From Colias croceus (Eukaryota; Arthropoda; Insecta; Lepidoptera; Pieridae): a stretch of DNA of 64,000 bases. How positions within the stretch are numbered: the first letter of the stretch is position 1; every line of letters begins with the position of its first letter. Position numbers and translations under genes: made by a program. Shown one piece after another: positions 33,772-46,309 of the stretch. The notes under the pieces were generated by a model. That model did no database searches. It saw nothing but the letters and a program-made list of their open reading frames with translations, and was not told the origin of the DNA. Location of the stretch: contig NC_059537.1 of assembly GCF_905220415.1 (NCBI RefSeq), positions 11,503,593 to 11,567,592 of the forward strand. Reading direction: 5' to 3'.

Positions 33772-33992
33772 TACAGTACTCCAAAATTAATAATGCGCAT
33801 GCAAATCTTCGCTAATTGTCGTATTTCCAAAATTATTTCATTTGACTTAACAAATTTTACTAAATTATGCATGAAGAAAATGCATTTAACCACTCTATAT
33901 ACATAATATCGTCTTCGGAGGCTCCGGGAATATGACAGTTGCCGAACTGTGACGAAGATTTCTATGCGCATTATCACTTTTGGAGTACTGTA
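33772..33992. mobile_element. MITE with 40-bp terminal inverted repeats
   Basis: The first 40 bp (33772-33811, TACAGTACTCCAAAAT...) pair with the last 40 (33953-33992) with four mismatches. The ends are flush with TA, compatible with a TA target duplication. The interior is AT-rich and unpaired. The frames at 33771-34025 and 33939-34145 only cross its ends. Confidence 0.85.
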
Positions 33993-34334
33993 CCTCGTAT
34001 TAAAATTAATGTATCGATAGTACAATTATGTTCGAATCGCAGACACAGAGTTGCAAACAGGCATGTCTTTGAAACTAAAAACCGGAAATTGCTTCGCGTC
34101 TTGTCTCCAATGCCTAGACATGCAGCGTCTTCATTAGCGGCATAAATTAAAATGCTTTTAGAAATATAATAGGTTTTCTCTTAGACAACACAGTGGAGTA
34201 ACGAGGTGTGAACGGTTTGAAGGAGGGCTGCTTTGTAGCAATATTTATTTAAAAATTTAATGTACCACACCACGTAAAAATATTCACAACTATTCAATAT
34301 ACGTTTTTTTTTGTAGCCTGTGTTTATATAACAA

Positions 34335-34532
34335 CTAGCTGTGCCGCGCGGTTTCACCCGCGTGGCTCCGCTCCTGTTGGTCTTAGCGTGATGATATACA
34401 TATTAAAGCTTATATAACCTTCCTCGATACGGCGGCTATCTAACACCGAAACAAGTTTTCAAATCGGACCAGTAGTTCCTGAGATTAGCGCGTTCAAACA
34501 AACAAACTCTTCAGCTTTATAATATTAGTAGG
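34335..34532 (-). mobile_element. Helitron-like element, type B
   Basis: The minus strand ends GAAACCGCGCGGCACAGCTAG, followed by T, and starts near CCTACTAATATTATAAAGC. All type B blocks are present, including ACCAACAGGAGCGGAGCCAC. Confidence 0.78.
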
Positions 34533-34887
34533 TATAGATTTAGTAATAGTAGTGGCAAGCATTTGTTATGACTTAAATAATTGTCTTGGTAGTATTATAC
34601 TGGCATGGATATTTTTATTTATTTAAAAGGTTGAAAGAAAACCTTCATTTATGAAATGATATACAATGTTAATATTAATAAAATTTATATCTCTAAACGG
34701 AAAAGTTCTGCTTGAATATTATATTCATTGCACTTGATTTGATGGCTTGTTTAAAAGGCTTCATCCTACTTGAATAAACTTTAACTCAATATAAATTGAA
34801 AATTTACTCAACGCAAGCGTAAACTACAGAGAAATCTTACTATAATAAGAACTATATTACATTATAACTATTACGGTTTATATTGTA

Positions 34888-35110
34888 CTAACTTTCCGCC
34901 CGCGGCTTCACCCACGTTTTCAAGAAAAAACCCGCATAGTTCCCGTTGCCGTAAGATTTTCGGGATAAAACTTATCTTATGTGTTAATCCAATTTACCCT
35001 CTATATGTGTGCTAAATTTCATAGCAATCGGTTTAGAAGTATTTGCGTGAAAGATAACAAACACATACATCCACCCACACAAACTTTCGGATTTATAATA
35101 TTAATTAGGA
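34888..35110 (-). mobile_element. Helitron-like element, type A, 3' end CTAA on the plus strand
   Basis: The minus strand begins TCCTAATTAATATTATAAAT and keeps the GTTAATACAAG-like and GGGATAAAA blocks. The terminal CTAG is mutated (plus strand reads CTAACTTTCCGCCCGCGGC). It looks older than its relatives. Confidence 0.75.
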
Positions 35111-36602
35111 TTCGTAAAAAACTAATCAGTTAATTAGTTCCCAGCAAATACACATAAAGTTCTAGAAAAACGCATTAGATTAATGGAAAAGTCATAAAAA
35201 GCGACGGTAAATAAGTCTCGTGGAATAAATTTATGTTCAGCAAGCAAATTTCTATCGGTACTGGACAAACATGCATTTATCGTGGAGTTGGATTGAAATC
35301 CACTTGCCTTTATTAAATAACTATGTCAATGAACCTTGCTTGAACTGAATGTGATAGATGTGTGTTTGTTACTCGATCACTGTAAATAGGTTATCGGACT
35401 CTACTGAAGCGTTATTTACAACTTTTAACATAACTACTTATATTAATGTAAAGAGGATCGATTACTCTTTTCATGTGAATAAATGAATTAAATAAGAATA
35501 TCACCGAATTTTTTAAGTATTTCATCAGTAAAACCTACATTTTTTAGAAGTTTTAAAGATATTTTTTAACGCGGGGTAAAAATTATTATACGTAAAGAAT
35601 CTGGTACTTTACTGTTATAAAAATATATCTATCAAAGTTGTGTCGTTTTATGCTGTTTTATGCAATAGGTGAAACAAAATTTTACACATATTATCACTGT
35701 TTTTTAACGTAGCTGACTGTCTCGTAGCCCGTAGGCATAGTGCTACGAAAAGTTCTACAGTAGTATATTACCCAAATTATATGATTTTACTTAATTGCGC
35801 ATACATTTAATAAATATAACACAGAAAAACTATTTATATTATTAAAGAATAACAGCATTTACATGTAAATACATAAATTCTTCCTTATAGGTATACTCTA
35901 TACGATGTCACATGCGAAGAAAAAACATTCTTTAATTTTAACACTACCTTTGTTTAACTAATGGCAAAGATTTTTACAAAATACCATACTTAATCGTAAA
36001 CTCCAAGCCCACGTATTCTTTGAAAGCACACGAAACGTACCTCGAATGCAGTTATGAAACCCAAATTGCATCGGCCATTCAAATATAAAACGCGACGTTA
36101 CATTTCCTTGAATACTCCATTAAAACCTAACCTTAATACCGAAATCCGTCGCTAAGAAACTCTTTAGTTCACTGCAGTGTAAAATAATGCAGGAGAAACT
36201 CATAAAGAAGCGAGTTAAATCAACATGAAACATAAAAAGGACTTCATTTCAACCGTCTGTAAGATTAGTGCAGTTCATGAATTATTGAATTGTTTGGATT
36301 GTTTATCATTACTTTTACAATAAGAATATTAGATTCAAGAAGGTGTTGTGGTAGTTTTAATTATATAATTCACTCATTAATTTTAATAGCATACTGAGCT
36401 AGGTGTAATTTTAAATTCTTAATTTAATGATTAATTAAGCTGTAATTTTTCATATATTTATTTATGACAACAGTCTGCTTTATTTTTAACTTCCGGGCTG
36501 TTTTGTAATGCCAAGAATCGCAGCGTAACGCTTATCACCCAAATTCATATAAAAACAACATTATACAAATATACAACAAATAATAATAGTTTAAAACAAC
36601 TA
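35111..36602. other. Anonymous AT-rich DNA
   Basis: No gene or defined repeat. A small stem TCGTAGC/GCTACGA lies near 35722-35751. Confidence 0.5.
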
Positions 36603-36796
36603 AAAAACACGCTTTTTATAGAAAACCGAACTAAAAAATAGAAAATTTTATCAAATTAGTGTATTGTCATCGGTCCTCAATAAATCTACAAAGTTTGAAC
36701 GAAATCTGGCCATTTAAAGTGGGTCAAAATCGCGCCCAAAGAAGTCGGTTACAAACATACAAACATACAGGTGAAGCTAATATAAAGCGTGTAAAA
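36603..36796. repeat. MITE-like repeat with short inverted ends
   Basis: AAAAACACGCTTTTTATA at the left and TATAAAGCGTGTAAAA at the right are imperfect inverted repeats of about 15 bp. Between them, CCTCAATAAATCTACAAAG and CGCGCCCAAAGAAGTCGGTT look like a dispersed lepidopteran repeat by recall. No other copy is in the window. Confidence 0.5.
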
Positions 36797-38029
36797 TATA
36801 TTAAAAATACAATGTTATACCTACAATAATAAGCTACATTTTTCATATTTTAAGTTCGCAATTTTTTCCCAACTTCATTAACTAATGCCGATTGCATAAT
36901 TAATATTTCACATCAGAATTTAATTAGTTCACTGAAAATCTTATTTTAATTTGTCGGAAACGTTGTTTGCATTAACGTTCTGATCCAATATGAATTTTAT
37001 TCCACGAATTGTTGTTAAAATTCTCTTAGCTTGCAAAGTTTTTCCGCTAAAAGGATTGAGATTTCGAGATTGTATGATGGATTAATGATATTTTATGGAT
37101 AAGGCTCTTCAATAACAGCATCCTACGGCTATTAACTTTAATCCGAAATATTTATGAATTAAATATGATGTTGAAATTTTAGTAAGGTTTATTTTTAGTA
37201 ACTTTCCATGAGGGACTGTGTTACCTTACTTGTCGGGATCATATTAAGTCATTGATTATATTATATATGGATCAAAAAGTTTTTCTACAATGCTCAAATG
37301 AAGAAAAAGTATTTATTTGCAAAAATATAGTTACAAATTATAGATGTTTTAATTACATTATTATATACTAGAATATACAACTTGAACATAGTTAGGTACA
37401 TACCACCTAGAACTAACTTCATGCTGTTAAATTTAGGTGTCGGTGTGCGCGCGCATCGTTAAAATTCACTCTCATCATTTTTCTCCATCGCGCCAAAATA
37501 AGTATAAGTAACTTCAAAAGAAATATCTAGTAAATTTTTCATATCATATGTACTAACAGTAAAAATCAGGCCTATTTGTCGAGAAACAACGTACACTCCC
37601 ATGAGCACGTTATGACGTCATCACAGAAGCGTGGTCGTTTGTCGCATATAACCTAATTTACTCAATCAAGTCATATAACACAAATATTAATACAAAAATA
37701 ACTAACATTATAACTCCATTTAGGTAATTAATAATTCCGCTAATTAAGGTCCGCCCAACTTATGAGCTGTTAAATGCCAACACTTAATAATCATGTTAAC
37801 AAGGGTCACATTAACGATATCCATGTAACTCTATTGTTACTTGACATGTTCGGGAAGTGTACATGATTTGAGTGAGTTAATTAACTTTTTAATTCATAAT
37901 TCAATCAAAATAATGCGAATTTTAGACCTCTCTATTGTATTTAAAGTCTTCTTTAAACACCTACGCCATTCTCAAACATATAACTGTAAATTAATCTTCT
38001 TTAGTGAAATGAAATAATATTATTATGTA
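36797..38029. other. Anonymous AT-rich DNA
   Basis: No supported feature. 37436-37640 is less AT-rich with a GTGTGCGCGCGCAT tract and a TGACGTCA site, content unknown. Confidence 0.5.
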
Positions 38030-38271
38030 CTAGCTTTCCACCCGCGGCTTAGCCCGCGCAGTCAAAGAAAAGCCCGTGTAGTTCCCGTTCCCGGGGAATT
38101 TCCGGGATAAAACCTATCCTATGTCTCGGGGAAAAAAGTAGCCTATATCCTTTCTCGGGTATCAAAATATCTATATACCAAATTTCATGCAAATTGGTTC
38201 AGTAGTTAAGGCGTGATTGAGTAACAGACAGACAGACAGAGTTACTTTCGCATTTATAATATTAGTATGGA
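38030..38271 (-). mobile_element. Helitron-like element, type A
   Basis: A complete minus-strand copy from TCCATACTAATATTATAAAT to GCGGGTGGAAAGCTAG with flanking A and T. It is very similar to 18958-19200 and 21989-22223. Confidence 0.82.
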
Positions 38272-38853
38272 TGTTTATATTAACTTGGTTGTAAGCGATA
38301 TAAATGGGAAAGCAATATGGATGTCAAAAAAATAAGACTTTTAATTTAAATCAATATTAATTGTTATAGAACAGATAGTTAATAAATTATACCTCTAACC
38401 TGTGATTTTCACCGTCACAACCCATAAAATGTATCGCCTAATCTCAAGAAATTCGTAAATGCAAATTAAACGACATGAGAACAATTTTACAGCATCACGT
38501 CCAACTTTTATTAGCTCCATCTTGACCGGAGGTGTGATAAAAAATAAATCGACTTTCAGACTTTTGCCGCTTGTCACCTTTCTACGTGTTTTACTAAGAA
38601 ATGAAGTTGTAACGCGTTTTTAAGCACTTCAAAAAACTTTTAATGATTTTCTTACATCACCTGAACTTCGCTTTTTGGTATTTTTCTTACTTTTTCAGAA
38701 AAATTGTCGTTTAATCCAGTTTATTTTTTTAGTAAAGTAGTCTTAAGCGTTCTTTGTAATAGAGGATGTGTTTATGTAAAGTATTATGGTTTACAATTAT
38801 TTTACCCAAAAAAAATATAAAAAAGCAGGTAAAAGCGGAGACTTATTCCTAGA

Positions 38854-38955
38854 CTAGCTGCGCTTCGCGGTTTCACCTAGTTCCTCACATAGTTCCTGAG
38901 ATAAGCGCGTTCAAACAAACAAACAAACTCTTCTGTTTTAAAATATTTGTATAGA
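38854..38955 (-). mobile_element. Internally deleted Helitron-like element, type B
   Basis: Only the 3' tip (GAAACCGCGAAGCGCAGCTAG on the minus strand) and the 5' part (GTTTGTTTGAACGCGCTTAT) remain, joined with the centre lost. Right edge approximate. Confidence 0.6.
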
Positions 38956-39438
38956 ATATAGATGGTAAGTAAAAGGAACATTAGTAAAATACTTAAAAGA
39001 ACGTAATCGTTAAATATTAGTATATTTTTATTTATTTATTTCCAGTTTAATTACTTTATTCATTACCGTATAGGATTATTAGGCTTGTCTTTTCACTTTT
39101 TCATTTAGGTGTCTGAAAAAGTACACTACTAAGTAATAAAAAATTATAAATTATAGTTTTATTTATTCGTCATTGCAGACACATTTTCATAACATTTGTA
39201 ACTCAACAAAATTAATACCTACCTAAGTGAACTTGACCAAAAGTTCCCACCTTGTACGCAAGCTACCATCACAACGTAATTTGACTTGAATTGTAAATGT
39301 AATGCTATGTATTATGTAAATGTATTCCGATAATTGGGTGTTACTCGAACAGCTATTACTTAACTGAGGTGTTTAATTAAACTGGGATTTAATCAATACC
39401 GTTCAGAACCATCTTAGTCTAATTATGATGAAGTATTT

Positions 39439-39674
39439 AACCGACTTCAAAAAAAAGGAGGAGGTTATCAATTCGGCCGGTATGTTTTTTTATGTATGTA
39501 CACCGATTACTCCGAGGTTTCTGAACCGATTTACGTGATTCTTTTTTTGTTCGATGCGGGATGGTGTCGAATTGGTCCCATAAAAAATTTATTCGGATAT
39601 GCCCAGTAGTTTTTATTCTATGAGCATTTTTGTCTGTATTTGTAAATGTTGCAAGTGCATGTTTGAAGTCGGTT
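39439..39674 (+). mobile_element. MITE of the AACCGACTTC family, copy 1
   Basis: It opens AACCGACTTCAAA and closes TTGAAGTCGGTT, giving inverted ends of about 12 bp. Inside are GGAGGAGGTTATCAATTCGG and CGATTACTCCGAGG. A second copy lies inverted at 39909-40147 with well over 90 percent identity by eye. No coding capacity; the frame at 39437-39685 is the repeat. Confidence 0.78.
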
Positions 39675-39908
39675 GTTTTTATCACTTGTTGATTATTCTG
39701 TGTTTATTGTAATGTTTAACAATCTATTTTTTTTACTTAGTAAATTTTGTAGGATTTTATTTTCAAAACTAGCTTGCAAGTGAACCTTGTAAGTAAGTGA
39801 ACTGGACTCAAATCAAACGAATGAAGCCTTTTTCTTAATTTATATTTCTTATTTTAGTGTCTAGTATAGATTTGTAATTAGTAAACAAGTGATAACTGCG
39901 TTAAAAAC

Positions 39909-40147
39909 AACCGACTTCAAACTTGCACTTGCAAAATTTACAAATACCTACAGACAAAAATGCTCATAAAATAAAAACTACTGGGCCTATCCGAATAAAA
40001 TTTTTATGGGACCAATTCGACACCATCCCGCATCGAACAAAAAAGAATCACGTAAATCGGTTCAGAAACCTCGGAGTAATCGGTGTACATACATAAAAAA
40101 AAAAAATACCGGCCGAATTGATAACCGCCTTTTTTTTGAAGTCGGTT
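39909..40147 (-). mobile_element. MITE of the AACCGACTTC family, copy 2 (inverted)
   Basis: A near-exact reverse complement of 39439-39674, about 234 bp away. Differences include a shorter GGCGGTT in place of GGAGGAGGTT and a 4-bp insertion (TAGG) near GTCTGTAGGTATTTG. Confidence 0.78.
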
Positions 40148-41714
40148 AATAACGTTAAAATTAAAAATTATTAAGAAAGAGTTTATTTGGAACACTGTGG
40201 TGTTCTTTCTATTTTCGTATTATTCTATAAAAACATACCTGTTAGTAATTACAATAATATTTTGGCATTTAACTTTTAAGGTACTTGCTTAAATATTCTA
40301 GAACTTTAATATGGTTCAGTGCTTTCTATCTAAAGCATTGTTTGTTTGTCTACGAAAATCTGAATCGTTTAAAGTCTGTTCAGGCTTCACGAACACTTAT
40401 AGCGCTCCTAAGCGTAAACCGTAAACAAATTTCTTAATACAGTTTACTAGTTTCCAATAGTCGCTAAAATCCACAACTCAATTAAACTTTAAAGGTCCTT
40501 GATTAAAGCGGTCCTTCAGCACTATATTTGCCAAAGAATATTCGACTGAAAGGAAGTTGGTTTAGAATTTAAATTGAGTTTAAAGTGTATAATGGTTTGT
40601 TTGCAATTTTTAATTAATCTTTTTTATGTGATTTTATTAATTTTATACTTTTTGAAGTGAGAACAGAGCAAAATAAAGTATTGACAGATTGACAGATACA
40701 ATGAAATAACGATTTAAAAAAATATTATTATTCCTAACAACCATTATTTCTCTTGTTTATTTTTTCTTCTATACCATTAAGAAAAACTTTTCGTTATGAC
40801 ACTGTATGGAATGATTTGTCTTCTTCTGTAAACGAATACATTTTGAAGGCAAATGAAAACAAACTGTATAAACAACAACCACCTCTCAGACACCTTAAGA
40901 AACGTATGATGAAATCATACGTTCAAAGTATAGGTAATATGTATTCATTGTACTAGAATTCTAACAAAAGCGTAAATATTCCATTCCATTCCATGAAATA
41001 TTTATTCATTCAATTCTTGAAGCTACTAGAAGACTTCTAGGAGCACTTTAGAAACATGCTAACATTGTTTTACCAATTGCCACGCGTTTTTAAAAAGAAG
41101 CTTCAAACATAGAAGAGAAGGTAAGATACTCTGTAGGTAGATGCTCTTTTTAAATAATGTCAATATTACATTTTAACTGTACATGATTTCATACATATTA
41201 GTTAATAATATATAATATAGTATACGGAAGCCAGTTTCTACGAAGTAAAAGTTCTGGTTATGAAGCAACAGGAATGTATGTCATACCCCTTTGATAAGCA
41301 TAAAATTGTCCTTATCAACATGTTTATGAAATTCTTATTCATGTATGTTATTTCCCATAAGGATATGTCATTATGAGGTTCAAGTTGCCTCTATAAATAA
41401 TAACACCCTTGTCAAAGGGCTTAGAATGGGTCTTGCATGTATAATACGATACTTCGTTACTTGTAATTACCGCTGTGTTTGCTGTGATAATATATAAAAT
41501 TAACTAACGATCGTCATTTCGCCCACTTATGAGATTTTGCGCGCAGACCTACGACTTTGGGTAAAAATAATTGGAACCAAATTAAACTATAATATTATAT
41601 TATATGTAAACGTTTTAACAGACGACCAACGATTCTCAAAAAGAATTATGACACATTTTTCTATGGACAAGAATTATAGAAATAAATATTCAACCTATCT
41701 TATTCTTACATCTA
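40148..41714. other. AT-rich DNA with a doubtful LINE tail
   Basis: The plus-strand frame at about 40753-40956 includes TVWNDLSSSV and LRHLKKRMMKSYV, vaguely like a LINE RT C-terminus. A short ATTCC repeat follows its stop (40978-40993). This is too weak to call a gene. The rest holds nothing recognised. Confidence 0.35.
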
Positions 41715-42064
41715 TACAGGGTATCCCACAGTTGGTATACTAAGGGGGTTATAGTTTTGCAAACGCTGAGTTCGTAAAAAATATATATGAAATTTCAGAC
41801 GCATTTTTTTTTCAAATAGATGAATAATTCTTAAAACTCTATGTGTACCCATAACAAGCAACCCGCCCAACTTTGCCACTAGCAAGTGAGATATCGTTTA
41901 AGATTATATTTTCATAGACAAATTGCTCATATTAGGTATGCCGGCTGCGCGAAGCTAGAGAAGAAAACATGGATTTTCAGGAAAATTTTTTTGACGTAAT
42001 TTTGTTGTTAAAGTATTTTTTTCGTGATCAGTGTCTTAGTATACCTATAGTGGTACACCATGTA
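41715..42064. mobile_element. 350-bp TIR element (MITE), older copy
   Basis: The first 30 bp (TACAGGGTATCCCACAGTTG then GTATACTAAG) pair with the last 30 with six mismatches; the inner ten pairs are perfect. TA flanks both ends (41713-41714, 42065-42066), fitting a TA target duplication. No coding capacity. Confidence 0.75.
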
Positions 42065-43426
42065 TATAACACTACTATGAAATCTTTCGAAATATTTATC
42101 AAAATTTTTCCTGGATTTTGAACGAATTAAAACCTAATTTTCCATACAAGTTCTTACAATCTCTAACATCTCTCTAGTAAAACGACGTTGATTCATGGTT
42201 ACTTTTAACGGTACATTTAAAAACCATAATAAATTCTGTCGCGCGTCTATTACAAAGAGAATTGTTGGATGAATGCCAGATTTAATATTTAAATCTCCTT
42301 AACACTGTGTTCCGCTGAAACATCATAATATAAATAAAATATCACAAACATTACCACATTGAATCTAACCATTTCGGGACCAAAAAATACGGTAAACTTA
42401 TTTAAATATTATCACGCATCTTTCTATACTTAATGAATGTGAAGTCAAATCCTTTTGCATTTAAGAACTGCAGAATTGGAAGTTTTAAGCATAAGCTTAA
42501 AGCTCAATCTTCACAACATTAAAATACATATTTTCAAAGTACATACATTTAAACAGTCAGAGTCAATAAATGCACACATGAACACAAAATACGTAGGTAC
42601 ACGTTCACACCATCAATATTTTTATGAACAAGCATAAATTGTATCACTCGAAACACAATAACTCCAAAGCGTTTCATTATTGCTCCCAACGGGCAATACT
42701 TTATGGCAATAATATTGTTCTGTGACGTCATCGCAATTATCGTATAAAATAATTTCACACGAAGCACAGATAGCGTCTACTTTTATTTGGTAAAGCAAAA
42801 TTTGGGAGCCTTCCAAATTAACTCTTAGCCTGGCTTTGCAATTATGTGCGGGGAACCATTACCGCAATTGAGATAGCGTAAATAAAATAAAAACGTACTG
42901 CATGGTAACACAACAGTTTTATGTTTAAAGTTTTATGGTTAGTTTTTTGGGTATGATGATTATGGGTGCTTAAGCAAAAATATATGGCGCGTTGAGAGTA
43001 AAATTTCAAGTTCGCGTCGTGGCAATATCCTCACGCCGTAGAGTAAGTAAGACGACAATTTTGGAATCTTTGAATCTTGCCAAAGAAGTTTCACTTCTGA
43101 CACGTGTTTTCGGAACACTTCGCTTTTTTCAAAAAATCAAAGAAATCAAAGAGATTTGTTTATATTCTAAATTCAAAGAGATGTAGGTACTCAAAACAAA
43201 AGAATGTTGTCAAAATAACTAAAAATTTAACATGGACCATTTATTACACATATTGTTAATTCAAGAGCAGTACCTTTGTAGCGATATCAAACAATTTAGA
43301 TATGCGTTGAACTCATTGTCCATAGTTTACATTGTTGGATGACAAACACAGTAATATATCAATCAAGAGCTCGACTGGATAGGCCCAAGGTGTGAACGTA
43401 AGCGTGACCTTGGAAACACAACTTTT
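42065..43426. other. Anonymous AT-rich DNA
   Basis: No supported gene. The frames at 42455-43186 have no known domain. Confidence 0.5.
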
Positions 43427-43595
43427 AGAGGTAGCGCGCAAGAGCAACTTTTGTCTCCGCAACTATTTTGTCCCTCCCATCAACTCTATGGGGAGTTGCG
43501 TCGCTACGTGCGCGCACTTTCTTATTAGCCCATGGAGTTGATGGGAGAGACAAAGTAGTTGCGGAGACAAAGGTTGCTCTTGCGCGCTAGCTCTA
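43427..43595. mobile_element. Foldback element with 67-bp arms
   Basis: 43427-43493 and 43529-43595 are reverse complements with five mismatches over 67 bp, separated by 35 bp rich in CpG (TTGCGTCGCTACGTGCGCGC). The arms contain GCGCGCAAGAGCAAC and GTCTCCGCAACTA. No coding capacity. The RNA would fold into one long hairpin. Confidence 0.9.
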
Positions 43596-45733
43596 ATAAT
43601 ATGTCTCTAATTAATTTACAGCTTAGGTAAAACACTACATTCCAAAATTTAGTCCATGAAAAAATTATTTTTCTTTGAGTAAATGGAAAGCTAATCTTCA
43701 TGTTATCTTTGCAAATGAGCATAATATTGCGGGAATTCGCCACAAAACTTGGTAATGATGTCCGATGCTAGTTTTCAGCAAGCCATGAGGATCATTTTGT
43801 AAATATTAATGTTTGAACCCTTTATTTTTATCACACGTGTGATTACGACTCAAAATAGTAGTGTTATTTTATAAATAATCTGTGGAACCTGATTATAACA
43901 ACAGATTCACCGATCACTACCAGACACCAAGTATAAATTAATATGAATGTTCCGCGATCCCTATTCAAGCTAGCTACTTTATCTTTCGTTCCCAGTGAAC
44001 CAAAGTAACAAATTCCTCAACCTCCAAGATACGTTTACAAAATACAGTACGTGTCTTATAGTTTAAGCCAACCCATGACGTTTAGCCGTCGATAATCCCG
44101 GCATGGTGCGACAACCATCGACCGGATTATATGCCGGGTCCGATAGAGGAATTAGGAAGTAAATAAGGGCTTGTTTACTATTCAAATTAGATCCTGTACG
44201 TGCTCAAGACGAATTAATTAAGTCTTCGTAGCGTTTCCGATGGATATTGTTTGAACTAAGATGAAATTCGGCTACCTATTGGTTGGTGGTTTATGTTTGA
44301 CGTATTGTCGTTTCAATTTATGATTTTCCCGTTGTATAATTTGAGTTTGGTGGTAAGGATCCCTTTATATCTAATATTAAATCAAGTAGAATTTCTGATA
44401 ACAGCTTATTTTAAATGAAAGTAAATAAAAATAATAGACGTGTGACAAGAAACATATTGTAAAGCTCTGTTATACAAGGCAAATATTAATTCAAGTGTGA
44501 ATTTAAATTACTATGCTGCCAACACAGAGATTCTGTAAACAATAATAATTTAAGTATTTTGGTTCTATTCATATCTAGTCTAGCGAAGGTTTATGAGGAC
44601 TGTTATTATTGTCAATTCAATGTTTAGTCTACAGTATAGCGAATTTATTTAAATTACCTAAGTTTTATTTTTGTTATCTTTAATGGCACAAGGAAAAGGT
44701 GTATATCGTAAAAGACCGTAAAAATTACTCTAAAACCACCAATGCTCCAAATATTTTATGAACAAGCATATATTTTAAGAAATGGCGATTTAGCATCTTG
44801 TGGTCAATTGGCATATAAAGAAAAGTAATACATACATTTTAAAGTAAACGCAACTCAAGAATTTCCTCTCAAAAAGTAAAAATTGTCACAATTTCACATC
44901 GGTTCGACTGGAACGAATTTAAGTCTCCAATTTTCTTTAAGCCGGTCTAAGGAACGTACAATATGACTGCAAAAGCTCCCGAAATGCTTAACAAATCTCC
45001 GTCCAGTCTGCTATTGGATTATATGAGGTTTGAATGGACATGGCCGTAGAATGGGACATCACGGAGAGAGATAGCAAGAGGTTTAGGGCACTCCTCCACT
45101 TGATGCATCGCTGAAAAAATGAGCTTTTTTGTACAAATGATTAAGGATAGTTTGAATATCTTTTTAAATTGATTTATAATTTGAATGATAATTATCAAAC
45201 TTTATCTTTATGTTATCATGCGAAATCATTACAATGCGTTCTTGCCTTATATTGTTATATTCAAATGTTCTGTAACATCTGGTCATTTTTTAAATAATAA
45301 TATGCTGATTGGAAAATAAATTTGGTTTCTATTATACTGTATAAAAATTAACAAGTATATTTTGTAGTAGCTATACGAATACATATTATCGCATGCTATA
45401 TGCTACAAGCATAAAGGATGCAACGTAAAATTCCATGACATCGTAAACAAAGGTTCAAATCTGGAAAGACGTAACTCTCACAGTACACTCAAAGTAAAAT
45501 CGACCATACACACTTTATATAAGATTCATCTTTGTTTGTCCGTTTTGTTACAGTACACTGAAAGGCTTAATAATTTTGAAGGCGTGCCTAGTTGACCGTC
45601 GGAGGGATTTTGAGATTTGTCGCTGATTTTTTATTGCTATTGTGGAATTATTATCGCTGCAGAGTGGCTTTGGACAAATAGATTGTTACCGCTTTTTGGT
45701 ATTGCTGTATTTGTTTTAGCACAATTTAAACAT
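43596..45733. other. Anonymous AT-rich DNA, 2.1 kb
   Basis: No gene or defined repeat seen. A short inverted pair (CCCGGCAT/ATGCCGGG) occurs at about 44097-44139. Confidence 0.5.
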
Positions 45734-46050
45734 GAGATCAGAGCAGTGGTGGCTCAGTGGTGAGACCTCGGACTTCGAATCGATAAGTCCGTGGTTCGAG
45801 ACCAGGCGAGCGCGCAGGAAATAAATTGATTTTTCAATTTATCTGCGCATGTTGTAACATCACCACTGCTCGAACGGTGAAGGAAAACATCGTGAGGAAA
45901 CCGACATGTCGAAGAATTAAAAAGTTCGACGACATGTGTCTTACGCCAACCCGCACATGGCCAGCGTGGTGGATTATGGCCTGTACCCTCATAGGAGGCC
46001 CGTGTCCCAGCAGTGGGAACGTATATGGGCTGATGATGATGATGATGATG
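45734..46050 (+). mobile_element. Complete tRNA-derived SINE with 11-bp target duplication
   Basis: The head has pol III box A (TGGCTCAGTGG, 45750-45760) and box B (GGTTCGAGACC, 45793-45803). A LINE-related body follows (AAAACATCGTGAGGAAACCG, GGCCAGCGTGGTGGATTATG, CCCAGCAGTGGGAACG) and a (GAT)n tail (46032-46050). AATTTAAACAT is present exactly at 45723-45733 and 46051-46061. It resembles the Metulj-type SINEs of butterflies and moths by recall. The short frames inside are not genes. It can be transcribed by pol III but needs LINE enzymes to move. Confidence 0.88.
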
Positions 46051-46309
46051 AATTTAAACATACTTTGTGTTCCTTGGTATGGAATGCTAGCTTAAAGGCT
46101 GCTTAAGCTGATGATATAAGAATCTAACATGACATAGATTTCAATTAGTATAGAATGATAAAAATCTATTAGTTTTTAAATATTTTTCTTCGATACAGCT
46201 ATTTATTAATTATCATCATATTATAAGTAGGTGCTGAGCCATTGTTAAAAGTTAAATGACTCAGGAGATTTTTCTATGTAAATATGAAAAAAAAAATACA
46301 TTTCTAGAT

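Noticed and set aside
40753..40956. LINE RT C-terminus
   Set aside because: Only a loose WN.L...KK pattern; below the level needed for a pseudogene call.
45740..45810. Possible tRNA gene (box A and box B)
   Set aside because: No complete cloverleaf. The sequence continues into a LINE-like body and GAT tail with target duplication, so it is a SINE head.
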